Positions 16,662 through 23,754 of a stretch of DNA of 64,000 nt are shown here, in pieces. Source of the DNA: SZUA-430 sp964638635. GTDB taxonomy: Bacteria; Pseudomonadota; Alphaproteobacteria; Micropepsales; Micropepsaceae. Position 1 is the first letter of the stretch. Each line of letters begins with the position of its first letter. A program made the position numbers and the translations under genes. The DNA lies in the NCBI GenBank assembly GCA_964638635.1, contig CAZXAQ010000005.1, forward strand, positions 26,150-90,149. Reading direction: 5' to 3'. Under the pieces are notes generated by a model. That model had not been told where the DNA came from, ran no database searches, and was given only the letters and a program-made list of their open reading frames with translations.

Positions 16662-18227
16662 ATGTACGATTTCGACGGCCTGAACGCGCTCGCCGACATC
16701 TCGCGCCAGCAAGCCCGCAAGCGGGGCAACTCACCCGCCTTCTTCTTCGAGGGTCGCGAGACCACGTTTTCCGCCTTCGACAAGCACACAAGCCAGGTCG
16801 CCAACGGCCTGATCGCCTTAGGGCAGAAGCCGAACGCCCGCATCGGCTACATGGGCATGAACTCCGACCGCTACTTCGAGGTCCTGCTCGGCGCCTGCAA
16901 GGCGAACACAGTGCTCGTCGGCATCAACTGGCGCCTGGCTGGCCCCGAAGTCGTCTACGTGCTCAACGACGCCGGCTGCGAGACGATGTTCGTGGGCGCA
17001 GAGTTCGTGCCGCTGATCGAAGCGATCAAGGCAAACTGCCCGAAGCTGAAACACATCATCGCTGTCGACGGTGGCCACAAGAGCTGGCCCGCCTACGAAG
17101 CCTGGCGCGACGGCCAAAGCGACAAGGACCCGCACCTCAAGATCGTGGCGGACGACGACGCGATCCAACTCTACACCTCCGGCACGACCGGCCACCCGAA
17201 AGGCGTGCAACTCACAAACGGCAACTACGTGTCGTTCTTCAAGTCCAGCCAAGATGCCCAATGGGCCGACTTCGAGCCCGGCGACCCGAACCTCATCGCC
17301 ATGCCGAACTTCCATGTCGCGGGCGCGAACATGGGGCTCACCACGCTCGCGCAAGGCAGTTTCGGTGTCGTTCTAAAGACGGTAACGCCGGACGCGGTCT
17401 TCGATGCGATCGAAAAGTTCCGCATCAAGAACATCTTCTTGGTGCCGGCCGTCATCCTGATGCTCGTCCAACATCCGCGCATCAAAACGACCGACATTTC
17501 GTGCGTGAAGCGCATGTTCTACGGCGCCTCGCCGATCACGGAGGAGTTGCTCAAAACCGCGCAGGCGATCTTCAAAACCTGCGGCTTTTTCCAGCTCTAC
17601 GGCCTCACCGAAACCGTCGGCGCCGGCACCGCGCTGCAGCCCTCGGATCACCGCGGCGCGCTGCTACGGTCCTGCGGCAAAGCCTATCCCGGCCTCGACA
17701 TCAAAATCGTGGACGGCGACGACCGCGAGGTAAAGCAAGGCGAAGTCGGCGAAATCCTGATCAAGGGCGGCACGACGATGAAGGGCTACTGGAACAAGTC
17801 CGACGCGACCGCAAAGTCGATCAAGAACGGCTGGTTCTACACCGGCGACGCCGGTTACTTCGACAAGGACGGCTTCCTGTTCATCCACGACCGCGTAAAG
17901 GACATGATCGTCTCCGGCGGCGAAAACATCTACCCCGCCGAAGTCGAGAACGCGGTCTTCGGCCACGCCGCGGTGGCCGACGTCGCCGTCATCGGCGTCC
18001 CCGACGACAAGTGGGGCGAAGCGGTGAAGGCCATCGTGGTCTTGAAACCCGGCGAACATGCGACGGCCGAAGACATCATCGCGTTCACCCGCTCGCGCAT
18101 CGCCGGCTACAAACTCCCGAAGACGGTCGACTTCATCGAAGCCTTGCCCCGGAACCCCAGCGGCAAAATCCTCCGCCGCGAGTTGCGCGAGCCGTATTGG
18201 GCAGGCAAAGAGAGACGGGTGAATTAG
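16662..18227 (+). CDS. Acyl-CoA synthetase (AMP-forming, class I)
   Basis: 521 residues. P-loop YTSGTTGHPKG, YGLTETVG, GWFYTGDAG and the hinge/lysine region DRVKDMIVSGGENIYP, with the terminal catalytic lysine in NPSGKILRR. Length and motifs fit a medium/long-chain fatty-acid or cyclohexane-carboxylate-type ligase. Start chosen at the ATG 6 bases after GGAGG; an ATG touching the RBS is less likely. It activates a carboxylic acid to its CoA ester. Confidence 0.92.
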   Translation: MYDFDGLNALADISRQQARKRGNSPAFFFEGRETTFSAFDKHTSQVANGLIALGQKPNARIGYMGMNSDRYFEVLLGACKANTVLVGINWRLAGPEVVYVLNDAGCETMFVGAEFVPLIEAIKANCPKLKHIIAVDGGHKSWPAYEAWRDGQSDKDPHLKIVADDDAIQLYTSGTTGHPKGVQLTNGNYVSFFKSSQDAQWADFEPGDPNLIAMPNFHVAGANMGLTTLAQGSFGVVLKTVTPDAVFDAIEKFRIKNIFLVPAVILMLVQHPRIKTTDISCVKRMFYGASPITEELLKTAQAIFKTCGFFQLYGLTETVGAGTALQPSDHRGALLRSCGKAYPGLDIKIVDGDDREVKQGEVGEILIKGGTTMKGYWNKSDATAKSIKNGWFYTGDAGYFDKDGFLFIHDRVKDMIVSGGENIYPAEVENAVFGHAAVADVAVIGVPDDKWGEAVKAIVVLKPGEHATAEDIIAFTRSRIAGYKLPKTVDFIEALPRNPSGKILRRELREPYWAGKERRVN

Positions 18228-18228
18228 T

Positions 18229-18531
18229 TTAGGGCCTTCGGTCGCTGCCAAACATATCCAAGATGAACTCGCCGGCGCCTCCAACGGCGACGGCGATCAC
18301 GAGGCCCAGCCAACTTTCAAGCGATGCACGGGCGAAGTACGCCGTTGTGAGCCAAGGTTTGTCGTCCGGTGTCGCGAACATTTCGGTAGCGATGTAGACA
18401 GCGAACAGCGCTAATACCAACGCCATGATCCAACGTCCCTTGACTAACCAATAGAGGGATGAGCCAGCTGAAAACGCAAGCGGCCCAAAGACAATGCCGA
18501 AAAACACTACTCCCATGACCGTCTCAGCCAT
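18229..18531 (-). CDS. Small integral membrane protein, unknown
   Basis: 100 residues with three likely helices (about 5-22, 30-50 and 70-92) and a short polar tail. No family recognised. The ATG lies in the gap before the GST gene on the other strand; a longer start 30 bases upstream would add MAGYREDAVG. Its stop is one base from the acyl-CoA ligase stop (convergent). Confidence 0.6.
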   Translation of the reverse strand: MAETVMGVVFFGIVFGPLAFSAGSSLYWLVKGRWIMALVLALFAVYIATEMFATPDDKPWLTTAYFARASLESWLGLVIAVAVGGAGEFILDMFGSDRRP

Positions 18532-18604
18532 GCCAACTGCATCCTCTCGGTAGCCCGCCAAGAAACTCTACAACGAAGTCGACCCGGCCCCAAATCCGCG
18601 CCGC

Positions 18605-19234
18605 GTGCGGATCTTCTTGAAGGAGAAGGGCGTCGATATCGAACTCGTGCCGACGCCACTCATAAAGCGAACGCACAAAGCGCCGGAGCACCTCGCTCGT
18701 AATCCGCTCGGCCAAGTGCCGGTGCTCGAACTCGATGACGGCAGCCACCTCTCCGAGAGTGTCTCGATCTGCCGCTATCTCGAGGAACTCCACCCGGAAC
18801 CGAACCTGTTCGGCCGCGACGCAAAGGAGCGCGTCATTATCGACATGTGGCTCCGACGCGTCGAGTTCCGCCTGATGGTTCCGCTCGGCCAAATCTGGGT
18901 CCACACCCATCCCTTCACCGCCGCTGTCGCCACGCAAGCCTTCGGTCAGCAGTTCAAAGACTACGGCGAAGCGAACCGCAAATTCTTCACCGGCGGTTGC
19001 AAACTCGTCGACCGCGAAATCGCCAGCCGCGAGTTCATAGCGACCGATCGCTACACAATGGCCGACATCGTTGCCCAAACGACGTTCGATTTCGCCCGCT
19101 TCATCGGCGTCGATATCCCGGAAGACTGTGCGCACTTGACTGCGTGGTACGGCCGCGTCGGTTCCCGGCCTTCGGCCACGTTCGACGTACCCGAAGACCG
19201 CCTCGCCCAAGCACGTGCGCTCGGCCGCACCTGA
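18605..19234 (+). CDS. Glutathione S-transferase, N-terminal strand lacks a usable start
   Basis: At least 209 residues from a GTG. Family features are clear: GQVPVLELDDGSHLSESVSICRYLEE carries the cis-Pro and GSH Ser, then a helical domain. However, the in-frame codons before the GTG, from 18554, encode PAKKLYNEVDPAPNPRRVR, which is the normal first beta strand and catalytic turn of a GST. They have no ATG/GTG/TTG and are preceded by an in-frame TAG at 18551. An ATG at 18530 would read seven codons into that stop. Either the gene was damaged at its start, translation begins at a non-standard codon, or the sequence has an error. Confidence 0.7.
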   Translation: MRIFLKEKGVDIELVPTPLIKRTHKAPEHLARNPLGQVPVLELDDGSHLSESVSICRYLEELHPEPNLFGRDAKERVIIDMWLRRVEFRLMVPLGQIWVHTHPFTAAVATQAFGQQFKDYGEANRKFFTGGCKLVDREIASREFIATDRYTMADIVAQTTFDFARFIGVDIPEDCAHLTAWYGRVGSRPSATFDVPEDRLAQARALGRT

Positions 19235-19237
19235 GTG

Positions 19238-19471
19238 CTACTTCGCGCCCTGCTGTGATGCCGGCGCAGGCTGCTGTCCCGAGCCGCTTTGCTTGCGGCA
19301 ATAGTCTTCGACGACCTTGCGTTGCGCGTCCGTCAGCTTCGACATATCCATTGCGCAATTGTAGACGACGGTAGCACTCACCCCGAACGCGGTGCTTCGC
19401 GTCGCGGCCGCGCCCGGTCCCACAGTCGCGCCGGCGCAAACCAGCAGCACCAACAGCAAAGCGTATCTCAT
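19238..19471 (-). CDS. Small secreted protein, unknown
   Basis: 77 residues. The start is MRYALLLVLLVCAGATVGPGAAA, a classic Sec signal peptide with a likely AAA cleavage site near residue 22. The mature part is short, with two cysteines (YNCAMD and DYCRK) that could form one disulfide, and a Gln/Ala/Pro-rich end. RBS GGGGGAG sits 6 bases before the ATG. No family recognised. Confidence 0.7.
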   Translation of the reverse strand: MRYALLLVLLVCAGATVGPGAAATRSTAFGVSATVVYNCAMDMSKLTDAQRKVVEDYCRKQSGSGQQPAPASQQGAK

Positions 19472-19571
19472 GGCGGCTCCCCCAAGCCTGCCGTGATCGT
19501 AGGCCCGGGCTCGCATCGTCGCCAAGCAGCACAAATGACGACGCCGCTCGAAATTGCCGCAGTCGGTTAAT

Positions 19572-19593
19572 GCGCCTGGATTCCGCCAGGCGC
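19572..19593 (-). terminator. Hairpin after methyltransferase
   Basis: Perfect 8-bp stem GCGCCTGG/CCAGGCGC with a 6-base loop, touching the methyltransferase stop. There is no clear U-run on the minus strand, so it may be a terminator that needs a cofactor or just a 3'-end stabiliser. Confidence 0.4.
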
Positions 19594-20276
19594 TAGCGCC
19601 GCTTCTCGATCGACACCATGATCGCGCCTTCTTCCGTCATGCCGTCGCGGCGGCCAGCGGCGATCAGCTCCTCGAACTCGCGCGCAAGCGCCGGGTCGTC
19701 TTGAACCTTGTCGAGATGCGCACGGCAATGCTGCAGCGTCTCGTCGATGTTGACGGCCATGGCGAAGCGCCGGCAGACGTAGTCGTAGGTCACGTCGCGC
19801 CAGGCGTTGACGGGCGCCAGCATCGCGCCGGGCGGCAGCGTGTCGTTGTGCACCACGCCGGTGCGCCGGTCGATCGTCTTCAGCCACCGGTCGAGCGCGT
19901 GCGACGTGCGTTGATCGGCAATCGTATCGTCGTACCAAACGTCAAGAATCTCGACGCCGTTCCGCGACACGCGCAGCGCTTCGTGCAGCGCCGCCGTCCA
20001 ATCCTTCACGTGATGCGGCGTGTAGGAAAACACGACGACGTCGAACTCCCCATCCGCAAACGGAAGACGCTCCGCGACGCCCTCCACGGCTTCGAACCCG
20101 TCCAGCTTGAGTTTCGCGACGTGGTCGGCGCTGGGGTCAAGCGCGGTGAGCCGCCCAACCTCGCCTTTGACCGTTTTGAGGAACGTGCCGTCGCCGGCGC
20201 CGACCTCCAGGATCGATCGCGGGCGGCCGCTCAGCACGCGCGCGCGAAACTCGCCGCGATAGATATCGTCCGACAT
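19593..20276 (-). CDS. Class I SAM-dependent methyltransferase
   Basis: 227 residues starting MSDDIYRGEF; the longer frame upstream overlaps the next gene. Motif I ILEVGAGDGTF (22-32), acidic post-I ALDPS, and motif IV region FDVVVFSYTPHHV identify a Methyltransf_11-type domain that transfers a methyl group from SAM. Substrate unknown. About 30 bases downstream of the threonine dehydratase gene on the same strand. Confidence 0.85.
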   Translation of the reverse strand: MSDDIYRGEFRARVLSGRPRSILEVGAGDGTFLKTVKGEVGRLTALDPSADHVAKLKLDGFEAVEGVAERLPFADGEFDVVVFSYTPHHVKDWTAALHEALRVSRNGVEILDVWYDDTIADQRTSHALDRWLKTIDRRTGVVHNDTLPPGAMLAPVNAWRDVTYDYVCRRFAMAVNIDETLQHCRAHLDKVQDDPALAREFEELIAAGRRDGMTEEGAIMVSIEKRR

Positions 20277-20307
20277 GAAATTCCTCCGATCGGGCGAGCC
20301 TACGCGC

Positions 20308-21237
20308 TTAAGCGTCAAATTGCACGGCGGTCGTGTTCGCGCCGCTGACGACGACCACAATCCGCTCGCCCGCGCGCGCGGCGTAACGTCCGCAGGCGAT
20401 CGCCGCAAACGCCGCCGCACCGCCGGGCTCGGCCACGATGCGATAGGACGACCAAAGCTGCCGCTGCGCCGCGCGAATATCGTCGTCGTTGACGAGCGCG
20501 ACGCCGGCCACGTGCGCCTGCGCGATCGGAAACATCAACTCGCCCACGCGCCGCGCGCCGAGCGAGTCCGCCGCAAGCCCGCCAACCGGCGCATCGACCG
20601 GCCGCCCGGCCTCGAGCGCACGTGTAAGGGTAGGGCACGCTTCCGGCTCGACGCCGATCACCCGCGCGCGGCCCGCCAATGCTGCGGTGACGCCGCCGAG
20701 CAAACCGCCGCCACCGACAGCCGCGATCACGGTGTCGGCACCCGCCACCTGGTCCTCGATCTCAAGCCCGATCGTTCCCGCGCCCAACAGTGTCTCGCGC
20801 TGGTCGTAGGCGTGCACGCGCAATGCGCCGCTCTCTGCTGCCCAAGTCTCGCTCGCCGCGAGTGCCTCCGCATAGGCGGCACCGCCGACCACAAGATCGG
20901 CGCCGTAGCTTCGAATCCGCTCGACCTTCGCGGGCGAGGAGATTTGCGGCACGAAAATCTTCGCCGGCACGCCGAGCTTCTGCGCCGCGAACGCAACCGC
21001 CGCGCCGTGATTGCCGCCGGACGCCGCGACGACGCCGGCCTTGGGCACCCCGCGCATCGTCAAATTGGCGAACGCGCCGCGTGCCTTGAATGAGCCCGCG
21101 TGTTGCAGAAACTCGAGCTTGAGCCAAACCGCCGCCCCGCCCACAAGCCCCGCGTCCAGCACGGGCGTCCGTCGCACATAGGGCGCGATGCGCGGGGCGC
21201 ACGCCTCGATCGCGGCGCGGTCGATAGGATCATGCAT
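20308..21237 (-). CDS. Threonine/serine dehydratase (PLP fold type II)
   Basis: 309 residues. PLP lysine Lys51 in GSFKARGA, the SGGNHG phosphate-binding region, and the glycine loop VGGGGLLGG. Length fits the catabolic, ACT-lacking class, so it is not feedback-regulated IlvA. It deaminates threonine or serine to the 2-oxo acid; related hydroxy-aspartate or serine racemase functions share these motifs. First of a dehydratase-methyltransferase pair. Confidence 0.88.
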   Translation of the reverse strand: MHDPIDRAAIEACAPRIAPYVRRTPVLDAGLVGGAAVWLKLEFLQHAGSFKARGAFANLTMRGVPKAGVVAASGGNHGAAVAFAAQKLGVPAKIFVPQISSPAKVERIRSYGADLVVGGAAYAEALAASETWAAESGALRVHAYDQRETLLGAGTIGLEIEDQVAGADTVIAAVGGGGLLGGVTAALAGRARVIGVEPEACPTLTRALEAGRPVDAPVGGLAADSLGARRVGELMFPIAQAHVAGVALVNDDDIRAAQRQLWSSYRIVAEPGGAAAFAAIACGRYAARAGERIVVVVSGANTTAVQFDA

Positions 21238-21337
21238 GAAACCGGTCCCTCCGCGGACATCCTAGCACGCGCGCAAACGCGGCGGTCGCCCATCGCAGAG
21301 CGCACCGCCGCGCGACCCAAGCGCTGATGTTATTGTT

Positions 21338-21976
21338 CTAGCTCGGATGGCTGTCGCGGATAGAGCGCAAAAGCGCGTCCATTTCCGCCGCGAATGCAGG
21401 ATTCTTGGCGATCATCTGCTCGATGACATAGACGCCGTGCAAAACCGTGGAGTGATCCCGCGGTCCGAACCGGCGGGCAATTTGCGGAAACGACTGCTCC
21501 GTCAACTTGCGCGCCGCATACATCGCGATCTGCCGGGGCCGCACCACCTCACGCTTGCGGCTCCGCGACTCAAGATCGCCCACCTGGAGGTTGTACTTCT
21601 CGCTCACATACCGTTTCACCGCATCGACGGTCGTCCGCCGCGATGGCGAGGGCGCTGCGGGCCGGTCGAACAGCGGTTGCGGATCGCGCGGCTCCGGCGC
21701 CGGGCGGTCGAGCACGAAGTCCACGGCGCAATCCTTCCGCGAAAACTGCTTGATCAGCGCGGTAATGCGGTCGGCAAACTTCTCGCGCACATTCAGGAAG
21801 TGAAACGGCGTGGAACAATTCAACACGACGCGGTCGCTGTCGGCCGATTTCAAGGCGATCGGCGCGATCCACATGCGATATCTGTATTCGCCGAGTTCGG
21901 CGTGAAGAACGCTGAGAACGCGGGGCCAAAAGTTCGTAGGCTCGCCGCCGGCCACTGCAAGATGGGGTGTCTGCAT
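21338..21976 (-). CDS. DnaA-like protein with domains I and IV but no AAA+ ATPase
   Basis: 212 residues. Residues about 15-78 match the DnaA N-terminal domain: FWPRVLSVL, then YRYRMWIAPI, then FLNVREKFADRI. A Pro-rich linker (90-113) follows. Residues 116-195 are the DnaA duplex-DNA-binding domain IV: RPRQIAMYAARKLTEQSFPQIA, and FGPRDHSTVLHG, the DnaA box recognition signature. The whole AAA+ domain III (about 200 residues with Walker motifs) is absent, and the linker is too short to hide it. ATG start with AAGGGA about 10 bases upstream; a longer frame exists but its extension is not DnaA-like. It should bind DnaA boxes without ATP control and could compete with DnaA or recruit helicase via domain I. 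Function not established. Confidence 0.85.
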   Translation of the reverse strand: MQTPHLAVAGGEPTNFWPRVLSVLHAELGEYRYRMWIAPIALKSADSDRVVLNCSTPFHFLNVREKFADRITALIKQFSRKDCAVDFVLDRPAPEPRDPQPLFDRPAAPSPSRRTTVDAVKRYVSEKYNLQVGDLESRSRKREVVRPRQIAMYAARKLTEQSFPQIARRFGPRDHSTVLHGVYVIEQMIAKNPAFAAEMDALLRSIRDSHPS

Positions 21977-22431
21977 GTCGATGCTTCCCTTCGTTTTTTG
22001 TTTCGTTGCAACAAACTGAAAAAGTAGGTCCGGCTTGGCGCGAATACGCACGCGCTCGGCGAACCGCCGATCAATCATGTCCTCTGTTGGGTGAAAGCAG
22101 GCCCCTGGGGCCGGAGACTTTAGGCTGTTGACGCTCGAACGCTTCCGTAGCGGAGCGGGTGAATACGAACGTGCTTGTTCTCGGTCATCATTCTGTATCC
22201 GTCTCGGTCCGGGTGGGGCCCGGTGTCTGCGGGAAACGGCCAACACGAAAATGCCGTGTTGCGTCGGGGGCGTACTCAAGGTTCGAAGAATGTGACGGTG
22301 CGATGACATGAAGTCAACGCCTGATTCGCGCGAAAAAAATCCGCACACTGAGCGTCGCGGATTTTCGAAACATCATAGCGAAGATTCCGCCAAAAAAATT
22401 TTCGGCGAAGAGTTTTTCTTCGCGAGCACGC
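21977..22431. other. 455-base non-coding stretch upstream of DnaA-like gene
   Basis: Holds the leader of the DnaA-like gene and an AT-rich patch near 22381-22420 that can fold: CGAAGA near 22379 pairs with TCTTCG near 22417, enclosing an imperfect CCGCCAAAA/TTTTCGGCG hairpin. A GC hairpin, GGCCCC-a-GGGGCC-type, lies near 22105. I see no canonical DnaA box (TTATnCACA) here. A 23-codon frame on the minus strand near 22190 has no support. Confidence 0.5.
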
Positions 22432-23226
22432 TCAAGAAATCGCGCGCGATCGCGTGCGCGTTTGCTTCTTGTTCTGTGTCCGCGTGTCGCACGCGGTCGA
22501 AGGACGATGCGCGAGAAAGCAAACGCGCTTCCATGGATCGACGACGGCACGCGCGCGAAATCCTTGCGCACGAAGAATGTCAAGCCACGTTGCGCGCGCA
22601 AACACGCCGATGTGATGCCGATCTGCGAGCGTGCGCGTCGCGCCGCTACGATCTGTCAGCGTGAGCGTGTAATCGACGGTTGTGGAGTCGCGCCCTGGTT
22701 TCATTGGATGCGTTAATTCGATGTAACGTGCGGAGCGCCCATCGACGGTGTTTCCGCCGGACTCGCGCGAAGGACGAAATGTTTCACGCACATCGTCCGG
22801 CTGCAGCAGAACAACGCCGCCGGGCCGGCAATGCAAGAACACCGTTTTGATCGCGCGGCGAAGATCCGGCACGGTCGTCAAGTAACTGATCGCGTCGTGC
22901 ACGAAAACGAAATCGAACTGCCGCTTGAGCCTGAGCGTCCGCATGTCACCCGCAATGTGCTCGCAATCGGGGCTTAGCGTTGCGCTGAGCGCAAGCATTT
23001 GTGGCGACAAATCCGTCAGGGTCAGGCGGAAGTGCCTTTTCAGATGCAGCGCGTTGTTGCCGCCGCCGCTCCCGAGTTCGAGCATCGTCGGTTTCTCGGC
23101 TGCCCGTTTTTTCAGCAGTTGTTGGCGAACCCACCGCGCCTCACCGGCGTAGCTCTTGGGATGCGTCACCAGATGAAACCAGGCCGCCAGCTCCCAGTAC
23201 ATCTTGGGCTTCGATCGTACGGCCAT
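22432..23226 (-). CDS. Class I SAM-dependent methyltransferase
   Basis: 264 residues. Motif I MLELGSGGGNNALHL, post-I TLTDLS, motif II DFVFVHDAISYL, and motif III GGVVLLQPDD are in order. The region before the domain (WELAAWFHLVTHPKSY) and the C-terminal tail (rich in Arg/Thr/Lys after FLAHRP) are not family-defining. Methyl acceptor unknown. An overlapping plus-strand frame at 22308-22664 is considered a shadow. Confidence 0.82.
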   Translation of the reverse strand: MAVRSKPKMYWELAAWFHLVTHPKSYAGEARWVRQQLLKKRAAEKPTMLELGSGGGNNALHLKRHFRLTLTDLSPQMLALSATLSPDCEHIAGDMRTLRLKRQFDFVFVHDAISYLTTVPDLRRAIKTVFLHCRPGGVVLLQPDDVRETFRPSRESGGNTVDGRSARYIELTHPMKPGRDSTTVDYTLTLTDRSGATRTLADRHHIGVFARATWLDILRAQGFRARAVVDPWKRVCFLAHRPSTACDTRTQNKKQTRTRSRAIS

Positions 23227-23272
23227 CGCCCAATCTCTTGATCACCCCAACCTGTCGTGATTTCTAGCCGCC

Positions 23273-23746
23273 ATGGCACAACGTGACAACGAGGGCCTCC
23301 AGCTTCGACCAGCCCGCGCCGACGAAAGCGCGATGCTCACCGACCTCTGCCTTCGCTCGAAAGCCGTGTGGGGCTACGACAAGGCGTTTATGCAAGCCTG
23401 TCGTGCGGAACTCACATTGACTCCGGTTGACTTGCAGAAGACCGGCGTTCAAGTCGCCGAGCGCAATGGCGCCGTCGTCGGTCTCGCGCAAGTTTCTGTC
23501 GCAGGGCACGAGGCGTCGCTCGACAAACTCTTCGTCGAACCGTCGGCACTGCGCACGGGCGCGGGGCGCCGGCTGTTCGAATGGTGCGTGACGACCGCGC
23601 GCGCACAAGGCGCCCGCACGCTCGCGATAGAGTCGGATCCCGATGCGGTAGCCTTCTATCGTCGCATGGGAGCTCGCGACGCGGGCTTTGTTCCGTCAGG
23701 CTCGATCCCAGGCCGCGAGCTTCCTCTCCTCAAACTCGAATTGTAG
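23273..23746 (+). CDS. GNAT N-acetyltransferase
   Basis: 157 residues. Acetyl-CoA-binding motif A: DKLFVEPSALRTGAGRRLFEWCVTTAR; the next motif, LAIESDPDAVAFYRRMGARDAG, includes the conserved FYxxxGF-like segment. No regulator or obvious substrate clue is adjacent. It stops 8 bases before the GH3 gene and both probably share a transcript. Confidence 0.85.
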   Translation: MAQRDNEGLQLRPARADESAMLTDLCLRSKAVWGYDKAFMQACRAELTLTPVDLQKTGVQVAERNGAVVGLAQVSVAGHEASLDKLFVEPSALRTGAGRRLFEWCVTTARAQGARTLAIESDPDAVAFYRRMGARDAGFVPSGSIPGRELPLLKLEL

Positions 23747-23754
23747 AGACGACA

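Noticed and set aside
21338..22431. Replication origin
   Set aside because: No DnaA-box cluster is seen, and the gene is a DnaA fragment-type paralogue, not dnaA with dnaN or gyrB neighbours.
22308..22664. 118-codon plus-strand frame
   Set aside because: Overlaps the end of the methyltransferase on the other strand and its composition (Arg/Ala/Cys/Ser-rich) is that of a shadow.
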